Positions 17,500 through 26,581 of a stretch of DNA of 64,000 nt are shown one piece after another (within the stretch, counting starts at the first letter, position 1; each line of letters opens with the position of its first letter). Origin of the DNA: Dethiobacter sp. (GTDB lineage: Bacteria; Bacillota; Dethiobacteria; Dethiobacterales; Dethiobacteraceae). The translations under genes were made by a program, and so were the position numbers. The stretch spans positions 1 to 64,000 of the forward strand of contig JAGXRN010000081.1 in assembly GCA_018335875.1 (NCBI GenBank), in the 5' to 3' direction. The notes below the pieces were generated by a model. It was not told where the DNA came from, made no database searches, and was given only the letters and a program-made list of their open reading frames with translations.

Positions 17500-19403
17500 T
17501 AATTTTTCCCCTCCGTTCCCGAGAAGGATTTTTCATAAATGGCTCCCCGCGGGCAAAGAGTGGCACAGGCCCCGCATCCGGTACATAATGTATCATTTAT
17601 ATAGGCTTTGCCTATGCTTTCATCAAAGAATATCGCCGGGCAGGCAAAAACCCGGCTGCAAAACCGGGAACAACCGCAATCATCGCCCAGGCATTTTTCA
17701 GAATCCACTTCAAACAGGCGCTGCTCCAGGCGGTAGTTCATCAGGGCACAGGGTTTGCGCATAATCAAAACATTGGCTCCTTTTTTCTTCAGCAGCCGGC
17801 ACAAATTTTCCACTGTGTCGTCGAGCTGGTGAGGGTCGCACACCACTGTTTCCAGGCCCATGCCACGTGTAACATCCTCTATCATCATGATGCTTTTTGA
17901 ATCTTTGCCCGGCGTGGCGGTACCGGCATGGGGCTGAAACCCTGTCATGGCTGTAGTGGAGTTGTCAAGGACAACCAGTGTAAAATCTGCATTGTTGTAG
18001 CGGGCGTTAACCAGTGCCGGCAGGCAGGCGTGGAAAAAGGTGGAGTCGCCCACGGTGGCTATGACTGGCTGGTCAAAGCCCATGTTCTGCAGCTGACCGA
18101 AACCGTTGGCCATGCCGGCGCCGCTTCCCATGCAGAAGACACTGCGCAAGAGGAAGTTTGACGCTTTGCGCGCACCCATTGCGTAGCAGCCGATATCACC
18201 CAGGGGAAAACCATCCCTGCCGTCAAGTTCGAGGGCTGTTTTAATAGCCCAGAAAGAAGAGCGGTGGGGGCATCCCGGGCACATGGTAAGTTCGCGCACA
18301 GGCAGTTCTTCCTTTAATACGCCGTCAGGAGTGGGGACCGCGGGGGCTTTAAGCGGGTTTGGCAGATCAAAAACATTGCACAGAGCCTGCACTGCCTGGT
18401 CGGGATTCATCTCTCCCATCCCCGCTCCCCATTCACCTTTGACGTGCCCTGAACCCTGTCCGAAGAATTTATAGCGTTTGCCCCCAAACTGTGCCAAAAC
18501 AGTTATAATATTCTGTTCAATGAAGGGATCTATATCTTCAATAAATATTATATTTTCAGCGTGGCCTGCAGTTTTTAGTACAAATTCCCGGGGTACCGGC
18601 CATGACGCCCCCAGCTTCAACAATCCCACCTTGTCCTCAAGCCCCAGTATCTGCAGAGCTTCCCTGGCGTAGAGGACAGAAGGCCCGGAAGATACGATCA
18701 CTGTCTCTGACTGCGGACCGCTGTAGCTGTTAAACGGCGAGTGTTCATAAATCTCCCGTGCTTTTTCTTGCCGGACGTGCACATCCACATGCAGCGGAGG
18801 CCGGCAGCGGAAGCGTTCCTCTTTGCCTATACTCGGTTTGACGGCGGGAAAATCCGGTATTTCCCGTAATACAACGTTCCCGCGTGCGTGACAGATACGT
18901 GTCACCAGGCGGACAATGACAAAAGTTCCAACCTGTTCGGACAGCTCAAATGCATAACGCGTCATCTCACGGGCTTCTTCAATCGTTGAAGGTTCAAGCA
19001 GGGGAACTTCGGCAAAACGGACAAATTGCCGCGAGTCAAGTTCGTTAACGCTTGAATGTCCTGAAGGGTCATCCCCGATTACTACAACCAGCCCGCTTTT
19101 TAGAGCGGCGTGGTTTAAACTGAGCAGAAAGTCTGCAGCCACGGCAAGGCCGTTATGTTTCATAACAGTAATTGCCCGCAGGCCGGCATATGATGCTGCC
19201 GCCGCCGCTTCAAAGGCTATTATCTCATTGGTGGACCACTCGCCGTAAACATCTTTGGCGCTAAAGAGCACATCAGCCACCTCTACCGCAGGAGAACCGG
19301 GGTAAGAGGTACAGAAACGAACCCCTGCCTCAAGCGCTCCCCTCGCTGCAGCTTCGTTGCCCGTCATGAGCACGGTTGTACCGGCATTGTTTTGGTTAGA
19401 CAT
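17499..19403 (-). CDS. iorA: Indolepyruvate:ferredoxin oxidoreductase alpha subunit
   Basis: 634 aa. N-terminal pyrimidine-binding domain, a central domain, the TPP-binding domain with GDSTFFHACLPAL, and a C-terminal ferredoxin-like part with CTGCGACATLCP and a second Cys-rich stretch (about 575-620). It catalyses CoA- and TPP-dependent 2-oxoacid oxidation. The ATG at 19403 follows a strong GGGAGGGG. It overlaps the end of the FrhB-like gene by 8 nt, which suggests that the FrhB-like flavoprotein is a third partner. Preferred 2-oxoacid unknown. Confidence 0.93.
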   Translation of the reverse strand: MSNQNNAGTTVLMTGNEAAARGALEAGVRFCTSYPGSPAVEVADVLFSAKDVYGEWSTNEIIAFEAAAAASYAGLRAITVMKHNGLAVAADFLLSLNHAALKSGLVVVIGDDPSGHSSVNELDSRQFVRFAEVPLLEPSTIEEAREMTRYAFELSEQVGTFVIVRLVTRICHARGNVVLREIPDFPAVKPSIGKEERFRCRPPLHVDVHVRQEKAREIYEHSPFNSYSGPQSETVIVSSGPSVLYAREALQILGLEDKVGLLKLGASWPVPREFVLKTAGHAENIIFIEDIDPFIEQNIITVLAQFGGKRYKFFGQGSGHVKGEWGAGMGEMNPDQAVQALCNVFDLPNPLKAPAVPTPDGVLKEELPVRELTMCPGCPHRSSFWAIKTALELDGRDGFPLGDIGCYAMGARKASNFLLRSVFCMGSGAGMANGFGQLQNMGFDQPVIATVGDSTFFHACLPALVNARYNNADFTLVVLDNSTTAMTGFQPHAGTATPGKDSKSIMMIEDVTRGMGLETVVCDPHQLDDTVENLCRLLKKKGANVLIMRKPCALMNYRLEQRLFEVDSEKCLGDDCGCSRFCSRVFACPAIFFDESIGKAYINDTLCTGCGACATLCPRGAIYEKSFSGTEGKN

Positions 19404-20517
19404 TTTCGCCCCTCCCTTTTAGAAACTGGCGCATCTTTTCATCCATGTTCAGGTAAGAACTGTTTATGGGGGCAAAATCATGTTGCTCCAGAAGAACGCG
19501 GCGTTTTTTATTTACCACCGCTTCCCTCAGCTGTTTTTCTTTTTCCGCGGGATAAGGTTGAACTTCTATCACTTTTTGTGCAATGGCCTTTTGTACAAGT
19601 GCATCTCCCTTTTCTGTACGTACAATAAGTGTGCACCAGCCGGGGTCGGATTCTGTGGAGCCCACGGAGATGTCAGACAGCTCAGAAGTAGGATCAAAAC
19701 AGGAATGGCAGCCTTGCTTAATCAGCGGGCGTATCTTATCAAGGGGCACTTCATGCTTGCCTGAAGGTGAGAGAACCCGGACATCTCCGTCCTTTGGTAT
19801 ATCCATGCCACAGACAGCGTCAATGCCCAGTTCATCCTGCAGGAAATCGTAGAAATCATAGCGGAGACTAAAGAAACAGAAAAGGCCAATAATAAGCTCA
19901 ACATTTTTACCCTGGCGCATCTCTGTCCGGTGCTGAAGCTTTCTCAGCCCTGTAACCTGACAGGGCCGTCCCACAACAAGAACCCTGTCATCGTCGTTTG
20001 TTTTATACAAGCCTTTTACTGTGGGACAAACAGTATATTTGGAACCGGCTGCAGCAACAACTTCTTCTTCCTTGCGCGCCAGGACAGGCTGCGGCCTATT
20101 GCCGGGCGAATTGCCTGTCAGCAACGCGGCATCAACTTCATTTTCAGAGAGTGCCAGTGCTGCCAGTGCAGTTACAACGCCCCCGTATTGTGCAGGCTCA
20201 CTGAACTTTTCCTGTGCTGCCCTGGCAAAATAGAGTTTTCTGTGCCCGCCCAGTACAGGTTCGTATTCGTCTTTTTGGTGTACCATTTTTGACAGCGTGT
20301 GATAGTCAGTCTCTGTACGCGGGCAGATCTTATAACAATTACCGTCATCCAACCTGCAATCGTGGATGACTGCCACGCGGTCTCCCAGAGCTTTAATGTA
20401 TGGGCACGCCTCTACACAGACGCCACAGGAAACACACCAGCCTCCATCCATCACTTCTCTTTTGAGATCCTGCGAACCCTTTTTTAACTCTTCCAAATTT
20501 TCACACCCTTCCTTCAT
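19396..20517 (-). CDS. FrhB-like flavin/iron-sulfur oxidoreductase
   Basis: 373 aa, coenzyme F420 hydrogenase/dehydrogenase beta-subunit family. N-terminal 4Fe-4S motif CVSCGVCVEACP (Cys28, 31, 34, 38), a further CYKICP, and the family core with GRPCQVTGL (~180). In bacteria without F420 such proteins carry FAD and pass electrons between ferredoxin or other iron-sulfur partners. The stop overlaps the iorA start by 8 nt, so a complex with IorAB is likely. The ATG at 20517 has no clear ribosome binding site. An in-frame TTG at 20496, preceded by GAAGGGTG, could be the true start. Confidence 0.8.
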   Translation of the reverse strand: MKEGCENLEELKKGSQDLKREVMDGGWCVSCGVCVEACPYIKALGDRVAVIHDCRLDDGNCYKICPRTETDYHTLSKMVHQKDEYEPVLGGHRKLYFARAAQEKFSEPAQYGGVVTALAALALSENEVDAALLTGNSPGNRPQPVLARKEEEVVAAAGSKYTVCPTVKGLYKTNDDDRVLVVGRPCQVTGLRKLQHRTEMRQGKNVELIIGLFCFFSLRYDFYDFLQDELGIDAVCGMDIPKDGDVRVLSPSGKHEVPLDKIRPLIKQGCHSCFDPTSELSDISVGSTESDPGWCTLIVRTEKGDALVQKAIAQKVIEVQPYPAEKEKQLREAVVNKKRRVLLEQHDFAPINSSYLNMDEKMRQFLKGRGENV

Positions 20518-20550
20518 ATATACTATAACGGCTAAAAAAGAGTTTTGCTT

Positions 20551-21885
20551 TTACCCTCTCTTTCTGGAATTATCAATAACCTCCAGGAAAGCTTCCACCT
20601 GCGCCTTAATTCTGCTGTCCGACCAGGCACGGGGATCGGCCATGTCGCTTTCAAGAATAAGGGTAGGGATGCCCACTTCGTTTAAAACGTTGCTGTAGTG
20701 CACCTGGCCAAGACTTGTGGCACGGCAGGAACGGTTGCGGTGCATAAGAGCACCGTCGAGGTCATATTCTTTTACCCAGTTTAAAAGGCCAAGGCTGCCA
20801 AGGGGGCCAAACACGCCATGATTACATACCTCAGGCGCAGCCTCAGTCCTGCGTGAGTGGCGCCAGCATGTTTTTTTCCAGATCCTCTGTACAAGCCCTT
20901 CCAGCGGGTCGTCAAGATTAACTTCTTCCATTGGACCGCAGTAATAACTTGCTTCGATTACAACCACCGCTCCGAGCGACTCCAGATAGTTAAAAAGCCC
21001 AAGGTTAAACCAGGGCGGAAGTCCCGTCCAGAACAGACGGTATTTCTCGTTGGCAATCACCCCTATACCATTTTCGACCCTCTTTTTTACTTCATCATGA
21101 ATAGCCTGGTAGTAATTGATTGTCTCCTCTTCACCAAGCATGTACATTTGCGGTATTATTGCCGAAAAATAGTCGCCCGCGCCCATGGGGCAGGGCTTGG
21201 CTTTACGCATATCGAGTATTTCATGCCAGATTTTAATTGCTTTCTGTGAATTGGCCATGATCGTGCGGAATCTGTCAGGATCAAAAATTTTGCCTGTATG
21301 TTTTTCCAGAAAAGCAATTTGAGCGTTTATATCTGCAGAGTATTGCTGGGTATAATGTTCTGCTACCCTGGGATCATTTACATCAATGTCAAAGGGTGGG
21401 CTCATAGGGTCTGTGCTGAATATAGGCACATCAAAATATCTTGTCGCTATAGCCTGAAACCACTTCCAGCGGGGATCACAGCCATACCCTGAGCCAAGAA
21501 GCATTGTCGGGACTCCCATCCCCCCCTCAAGCGGCGACTCAGGTGGGGGAGCGGACAGGTCAAGTGTACGCTTGCAGTAGCCCATAGTATTAGTCAGGTA
21601 TGAGCACAACTCACCGGAGTATCCCTCTGCTTCAGCAATTTCTATAAAGCCGGGGGCCACCAGCCTCGCCGCACACATGGTGCTGAAATTTTCCGGCCAC
21701 TCGGCATTTAAATCAAAAACCTGGAGCAACTCAGGCGGAATACCGGCCATGCACCACGCCAGGGGGCCACCGGAATCCTTTCTGTTCTGCGCCCTCATGT
21801 AAAACTTGGGCAGCATTTTTTTTGAGCTTTTTACAGCGTCAAGCGACCTTACAGCTCGGGACATTTCACTGAAAGATTCTGCCAT
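20551..21885 (-). CDS. 2-hydroxyacyl-CoA dehydratase/benzoyl-CoA reductase-type subunit
   Basis: 444 aa from the ATG at 21885 (GGGGGT upstream); longer in-frame starts look spurious. It has HgdB/BcrB family signs: PPELLQVFD near the N-terminus, Cys ligand candidates in MCAARL and CSYLTNTMGYC, and the C-terminal block IPTLILESDMADPRAWSD. Family members bind a 4Fe-4S cluster and take electrons from an ATP-driven activator to dehydrate 2-hydroxyacyl-CoA or reduce aryl-CoA. No activator or partner subunit lies beside it. The only candidates in the window are the HgdC- and HgdB-like genes about 20 kb away. Specific reaction unknown. Confidence 0.78.
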   Translation of the reverse strand: MAESFSEMSRAVRSLDAVKSSKKMLPKFYMRAQNRKDSGGPLAWCMAGIPPELLQVFDLNAEWPENFSTMCAARLVAPGFIEIAEAEGYSGELCSYLTNTMGYCKRTLDLSAPPPESPLEGGMGVPTMLLGSGYGCDPRWKWFQAIATRYFDVPIFSTDPMSPPFDIDVNDPRVAEHYTQQYSADINAQIAFLEKHTGKIFDPDRFRTIMANSQKAIKIWHEILDMRKAKPCPMGAGDYFSAIIPQMYMLGEEETINYYQAIHDEVKKRVENGIGVIANEKYRLFWTGLPPWFNLGLFNYLESLGAVVVIEASYYCGPMEEVNLDDPLEGLVQRIWKKTCWRHSRRTEAAPEVCNHGVFGPLGSLGLLNWVKEYDLDGALMHRNRSCRATSLGQVHYSNVLNEVGIPTLILESDMADPRAWSDSRIKAQVEAFLEVIDNSRKRG

Positions 21886-21919
21886 GTTTAATACCCCCGT
21901 ATAAACTTTGATTATACTG

Positions 21920-22951
21920 CTAACATTTGATTTTCTCCAGTGCCCAGGCTGCGCTTGCACGCACCATCTCTTCAGGATCATTCAGGGCTTTTTCCAAGTC
22001 AGGAATTGCTGTAACATCCTTCAGGTTGCCAAGTGCTATGGCGGCATTTCGCTGCAGGTATTTCTTATGCCAGATATAATAGGTCAGCCGCCTCAGCCGC
22101 TGGAAGTACTCTTCATCCATATTGAGCACTCTTTTTAAGTCAAAATCCGCTCCTAGCTCCTGCAGATAAATGCTTTCGGGCTGGGAAGTTTTTAGCTTCT
22201 TTTGATTTTTTGGGCACACATCCTGGCAGATGTCGCAGCCAAAAATCCACGTCCCCATCTTTTCCCTTATCTCTTCAGGAATCTCCCACTCTCTGCCAAA
22301 CATGACTTCGGTGGCATAGCTGTTGAATGCCAGGCACTTCAGAGGATTTATATGCAATGGTTCACATAAAGCCCCGGTCGGGCACGCTTTAAGGCACCTG
22401 CTGCAATTGTCCGGGCAGACAATGCCTTCACTGGGCGTATCATAGTCAAGCTCTTTGTCTACAACAAAACAGATAATCGAGAGGTAGCTCCCCATATTTT
22501 CATTATAGACGAATGTGTTATTGCCAAATGTTACAAGCCCCGCCCGCTGTGCCGCCCTCCTGGCAGGAAGTTCAGGCCTTGATGCCACCTGAAAACCCGC
22601 CTCCTGCAGGTAATTAATCATTTTTTTTACTCTTGTCCCGAATTCCTTTGACTGCGCCAGTTCATACTGGTACTGGTATGCTTTACCAATTTTGCCGGTA
22701 AGACTTTCCGGAAAATTCAGTTTATAGTAATCAGTAATACAAACAATAACTGACTTGGCGGAAGAGAGGATGTTTTGCGGATTTGCCACTTCCAACAGCT
22801 TTAGCGGTGAGCTGATGGTCCAGGAGTAATTCTCACTCCTCTGCATGAGAATCTCGGCAAACTCTGTAAAAGGGGATGCTGTCGTAATGCCCGCCAAATC
22901 ATAGCCTATGCTTATGGCATATTCCTTAATTTCTTCTGAAACGGTAGCCAT
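21920..22951 (-). CDS. QueG-like (epoxyqueuosine reductase family) iron-sulfur protein
   Basis: 343 aa from the ATG at 22951, 9 nt after GGAAG (a TTG at 22960 is too close to it). Two 4Fe-4S motifs, CPDNCSRCLKACPTGAL and CDICQDVCPKNQ, and C-terminal HEAT-like repeats (about 300-343). True QueG is a cobalamin-dependent tRNA-modifying enzyme. Here the gene sits between a DUF362 gene and an HgdB-like dehydratase gene, so it may be a paralogue used in catabolism or in electron supply or maturation. Housekeeping QueG cannot be excluded without seeing the rest of the genome. Confidence 0.72.
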   Translation of the reverse strand: MATVSEEIKEYAISIGYDLAGITTASPFTEFAEILMQRSENYSWTISSPLKLLEVANPQNILSSAKSVIVCITDYYKLNFPESLTGKIGKAYQYQYELAQSKEFGTRVKKMINYLQEAGFQVASRPELPARRAAQRAGLVTFGNNTFVYNENMGSYLSIICFVVDKELDYDTPSEGIVCPDNCSRCLKACPTGALCEPLHINPLKCLAFNSYATEVMFGREWEIPEEIREKMGTWIFGCDICQDVCPKNQKKLKTSQPESIYLQELGADFDLKRVLNMDEEYFQRLRRLTYYIWHKKYLQRNAAIALGNLKDVTAIPDLEKALNDPEEMVRASAAWALEKIKC

Positions 22952-23004
22952 GCTGTTCAACTTCCTTTATTTTTTATTCAGTGCCTGCAGCGGCATACAA
23001 ACAC

Positions 23005-24315
23005 TTAAGAGACGGTAAAAAGGCTGTCGTTAAATTCATCCTTGCCTTTATACCTGTCAGCTAAGGACTGCCGGTACTGCCGGTATGTTTCCAGGTCGGC
23101 TTTGACTCCGTTTTCATTTAAAACTTTTACAATTTCATCCATGGTAGGAGGGCAGCCTTTTATCTTTACTGCCTGTTTTATGTTGGGGTTATCCTTGTTG
23201 ACCTCTGCAATGCATTTGCCGAAAAGGAAAGTCTTGTCATAGCCACCTTCAGAAAACATTTTTTTGCCGGTTAGAAACTCAATATTTGGGAAAGGTTTAC
23301 CGTCATAGCTGCCAAGCAGCAAAATCAGTATCAGGTTGTTGAAAAATGAGCAGGTTGAACAGATGGTTTCATCATATTTTGGATAATTGATGCCTGTAAT
23401 ACCCATGCGCTCAAAAGCAGGAGGCCCGCTGTTGTCGGCTTTCCATTCCCAATCCCACCTCAGCTTCCTGGTGACTGAAGCAAGCGGCTCGCCCACAATG
23501 TCTATATTTCCTGCATCCAAAGACAACCCGTTTCTTTGTGCAAACATACTCAGATGATCTATTTCACCGGGCTCAAATCCCATAACCATGCTGCCCACAG
23601 TATCAGCACTGAAAATGTCGGTGGAACTGATGATCAAATCAGCGCGATGGGCTGTACCGTTGACAGCAGGTCCGCGCTCCATGGTAAAAATACCATCTAT
23701 TACAGTTAAGCCGGGATTTAGCCTCTCTCCCAAATGGGAAACAAAGTTATCCAGGGGAATATTCACATTATGACAGAGCATTTTTGATTTCCTGTCCAGG
23801 CACCCCTTGAGGTTTTTAAAGCCCAGGGAGACTTTGGTGGAATTGTGGGTCTTTAGCACGGGAATGTCGATTAAAAAGTTTGTTTCCAGGGCTTCAGCAG
23901 CAATGTTCAGCTTAAAGTCGCCAAAGTCGACCTCGGTAAAAGGCCCGCGGTTGAAATCCAGCAGCTTTACACCATATCGGCTCTCCAGCTTATGATAGCC
24001 CAGCCCCTCATAGGCCAGGACGGTGCTGCTCCCCCTGCTTTTATCTTCAGACGATGCTTCTCCGATGCTGATATCAGTTAAACCGTTCTCAGCAAGCAGC
24101 TTTACAATTTCTTCTACCACAACAGAGGTAGTAAGTACTCCATACTTGGGGAAGGCAAGAACAGAATCCCACATAACCAGATTTGGCTTAATTAAAACCC
24201 TGTCAGAGGGGCTTAATTTTTTAATCTTTTCCAAACCGCCGCACATTTCAAGCGCTTTTTTTATATTTTCCCTGTCATTGCCATACTTAACAATGCTTAC
24301 TTTCTGCTTTTGCAA
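23005..24315 (-). CDS. DUF362 domain protein
   Basis: 436 aa. The N-terminal two thirds match DUF362, with VLIKPNLV near residue 45 and DIPVLKTHNSTKVSLGFKN in the middle. A CSTC motif lies near residue 321 and a further Cys in KGCPPTMDE near the C-terminus. DUF362 proteins are often iron-sulfur linked and of unknown function. Start is a TTG at 24315 with GAAGAGGTG 8 nt before it. It is first in the downstream half of the operon, with a possible sigma-54 site 74 nt upstream. No function is claimed. Confidence 0.75.
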   Translation of the reverse strand: MQKQKVSIVKYGNDRENIKKALEMCGGLEKIKKLSPSDRVLIKPNLVMWDSVLAFPKYGVLTTSVVVEEIVKLLAENGLTDISIGEASSEDKSRGSSTVLAYEGLGYHKLESRYGVKLLDFNRGPFTEVDFGDFKLNIAAEALETNFLIDIPVLKTHNSTKVSLGFKNLKGCLDRKSKMLCHNVNIPLDNFVSHLGERLNPGLTVIDGIFTMERGPAVNGTAHRADLIISSTDIFSADTVGSMVMGFEPGEIDHLSMFAQRNGLSLDAGNIDIVGEPLASVTRKLRWDWEWKADNSGPPAFERMGITGINYPKYDETICSTCSFFNNLILILLLGSYDGKPFPNIEFLTGKKMFSEGGYDKTFLFGKCIAEVNKDNPNIKQAVKIKGCPPTMDEIVKVLNENGVKADLETYRQYRQSLADRYKGKDEFNDSLFTVS

Positions 24316-24359
24316 TTAGTTCACACCTCTTCCGTATTCTAAACAGGGGAATCTGTGGA

Positions 24360-24411
24360 TTCAGGCTGGATGCAGTACCTTACAAAATTGCAAGCATGCG
24401 TCCAGCCTGAA
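24360..24411. repeat. 15-bp inverted repeat with 22-nt loop
   Basis: Arms at 24360-24374 and 24397-24411 pair with one G-T type mismatch (14 of 15). No T run follows on either strand, so a simple terminator is unlikely. It sits between the 3-hydroxyacyl-CoA dehydrogenase and DUF362 genes and overlaps the weak sigma-54-like site. A similar element with the same 22-nt loop length occurs at 56648-56697. Confidence 0.7.
24389..24404 (-). promoter_or_regulatory. Weak sigma-54 promoter candidate
   Basis: On the minus strand TGGACGCATGCTTGCA: GG and GC are correctly 10 nt apart and TTGCA is perfect, but the -24 box reads TGGAC rather than TGGCA. It would start DUF362 and the genes after it. The overlap with a hairpin arm makes it less certain. 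Confidence 0.4.
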
Positions 24412-24453
24412 CAGCAGATCAGAATTTGAGAAGACTCCGCTCATGCGGATATT

Positions 24454-25323
24454 CTACTTATCGTAACTGTAAAATCCCTTTCCAACCTTTTGTCCCCATT
24501 CACCCTTAACATACTTTTCAACTATTGTGGGTGAGGGTTTTTTCGCCGGGTCCATAGACTCGATGTAACGTTCCATCCGGACGTGATAACTAAGGTCTAT
24601 CCCTGTCAAATCCATAAGACGGAACGGCCCCATGGGATGGCCGAGAGCATTTACCACAGCACTGTCGATATCTTCCATGGACGCCACGCCGGTTTCAAGC
24701 AGAAAGAGCGCTTCTCCTCCGATAAGCTGGATAATGCGGTTAACCAGAAAGCCGTAAACCTCTTTGTGCAAGAGCACGGGGACTTTTTGCAGTCTTTTGG
24801 ATAGCTCCATGGTGATTTCTGCTGTCTCATCCGAGGTATGGGGCCCTTTTACCACCTCAACGCATTTCATCACCAGAGCCGGATTAAAGAAATGCATGTT
24901 GCACACTTTAGCAGGACGGCTGGTGGCATCGGCTACTTTTGAACTGACGATATAGGAACTGTTGGTGGCTAATATGGCATGGGGAGGGCACAATTCGTCC
25001 AGCTGTTTAAATAACGCCCTCTTTATATTAATTTTTTCTATAGCTGCTTCAATTACAAAATCCACATCTCTGGTGGCTTCCTCAAGGCTGGTGGTAAAGC
25101 TTATGTTTGCCTTGGCCTGATCGGCCTGCTCCTGAGTCAGTCTGCCCTTTGCCACCCTTTGCGGCAGATATTTTTCCACAAAGCTGCTGGCTTTGTTTAT
25201 TTGTTCCTCACTTATATCAGTGCACACAGTTTTATAGCCTGACAGAGCACACTGCAGGGAAATTTGGTGTCCCATATTCCCGGCGCCAACAACACAGATT
25301 TTTTTAACATCATCAATATTCAT
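24454..25323 (-). CDS. 3-hydroxyacyl-CoA dehydrogenase
   Basis: 289 aa, single-function short-chain type. N-terminal NAD-binding motif GAGNMGHQISLQ (residues 13-24) and the catalytic histidine in MHFFNPALVMKCVE (~142). It oxidises (S)-3-hydroxyacyl-CoA to 3-oxoacyl-CoA with NAD, or the reverse. It lies between thiolase (36 nt) and DUF362 in an operon that begins with an acyl-CoA dehydrogenase. A second paralogue is at 54404-55288. Confidence 0.93.
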   Translation of the reverse strand: MNIDDVKKICVVGAGNMGHQISLQCALSGYKTVCTDISEEQINKASSFVEKYLPQRVAKGRLTQEQADQAKANISFTTSLEEATRDVDFVIEAAIEKINIKRALFKQLDELCPPHAILATNSSYIVSSKVADATSRPAKVCNMHFFNPALVMKCVEVVKGPHTSDETAEITMELSKRLQKVPVLLHKEVYGFLVNRIIQLIGGEALFLLETGVASMEDIDSAVVNALGHPMGPFRLMDLTGIDLSYHVRMERYIESMDPAKKPSPTIVEKYVKGEWGQKVGKGFYSYDK

Positions 25324-25359
25324 AAAATTTCCTCCTTGCTTTTACACAACTTATTTAAT

Positions 25360-26526
25360 CTAAAGCCGCTCCAGGATTGTGGCCACGCCCTGGCCACCTC
25401 CGCAGCAGGCGGTTATCACTCCGTAACGTGCCTGCTGCCGCTGAAGTTCATATATCATTTTTACCGTCAATATCGCCAGGGAACCGGCAATGGGATGGCC
25501 AAGGGCAATGGCGCCTCCATTGGGATTGACCTTATCCATACCAATCCCAAGCTCGCGCATGCAGGCAAGCGCCTGACTGGCAAAAGCCTCGTTAAGTTCA
25601 AAGATATCAATATCTTCCACTTTCAGGCCAGCCTTAGCAAGGGCTTTTTGGGTGGCAGGCACAGGCCCCATTCCCATGATATTAGGGTCAACACCGGCAG
25701 CAGCAAAGGCTACAATTCTGGCCATGGGCTTTAAGCCTTTTTTCTCTGCCACGGTGCGCTCCATTAAAACAACAGCGCCGGCTCCGTCATTTATGCCGGA
25801 AGAGTTGGCGGCAGTAACCGAGCCGCCTTTTTTGAAAGCAGGAGAAAGCTGTGCCATTTTTTCCAAAGTGGTATCAGAACGGGGATGCTCATCTGTGTCA
25901 AAGACAATAGGCTCCCCTTTTTTCTGCGGGATAACCACCGGGACGATCTGCTCCTTAAACCTGCCTTCTTTAATGGCAGCAGCAGCTTTTTGCTGGCTGA
26001 GGTAACCAAACTTATCCTGGTCTTCCCTGCTTACGTTGTACTTTTCAGCAACATTTTCCGCTGTAATGCCCATTGGCGGGTCGCCAATGCTTTCAGTTGA
26101 AAGAGTGCGGCGAATAAAAGGAGGGGCTACCCGCTGGTAGGCACTTGTGGGTTTTTGCATCAGATAAGGCTGCCTTGTCATGCTTTCCACGCCACCGGCC
26201 ACAACAATCTCAGCCTGGCCTGACATAATCATCATTGCCCCCCGGTTTATGGCTTCCACCCCGGAGCCGCACTGCCTGTCGATGGTGAGCCCCGGCGTTG
26301 CCTGAGGAAGTCCTGCCTCAAGCAGCGCAACACGCGCCATGCAGCCAACAGCCCCCAGACAGTGCCCAAAGACTACTTCTTCGACTTCTTCAGGCTGAAT
26401 TCCTGCACGCTTTACAGCCTCCCTTATGACTAATCCGGCAAATTTCTCCGGGGGGACATCACGTAAGCTTCCATTTTCTTTGGCAATGGCTGTCCTTGCC
26501 GCACTTACTATTACGACTTCACCCAT
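25360..26526 (-). CDS. Acetyl-CoA acetyltransferase (thiolase)
   Basis: 388 aa from the ATG at 26526 (AAGGGAG upstream). Active-site Cys in DRQCGSG (~88), His in GGAIALGHPIAGS, and the second Cys in CCGGGQG at the C-terminus. It cleaves 3-oxoacyl-CoA to acetyl-CoA plus a shortened acyl-CoA, or condenses two acetyl-CoA. The GHP block ends AGS rather than the common GAT/GAS, a mild divergence. It is second in the sigma-54-driven operon after acyl-CoA dehydrogenase. Two further thiolases lie in the window. Confidence 0.93.
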   Translation of the reverse strand: MGEVVIVSAARTAIAKENGSLRDVPPEKFAGLVIREAVKRAGIQPEEVEEVVFGHCLGAVGCMARVALLEAGLPQATPGLTIDRQCGSGVEAINRGAMMIMSGQAEIVVAGGVESMTRQPYLMQKPTSAYQRVAPPFIRRTLSTESIGDPPMGITAENVAEKYNVSREDQDKFGYLSQQKAAAAIKEGRFKEQIVPVVIPQKKGEPIVFDTDEHPRSDTTLEKMAQLSPAFKKGGSVTAANSSGINDGAGAVVLMERTVAEKKGLKPMARIVAFAAAGVDPNIMGMGPVPATQKALAKAGLKVEDIDIFELNEAFASQALACMRELGIGMDKVNPNGGAIALGHPIAGSLAILTVKMIYELQRQQARYGVITACCGGGQGVATILERL

Positions 26527-26581
26527 AAAATTCTGCTCCCTTCTTTTAAGCAAATAACTGTGTTTTGCAATGACAATATAC

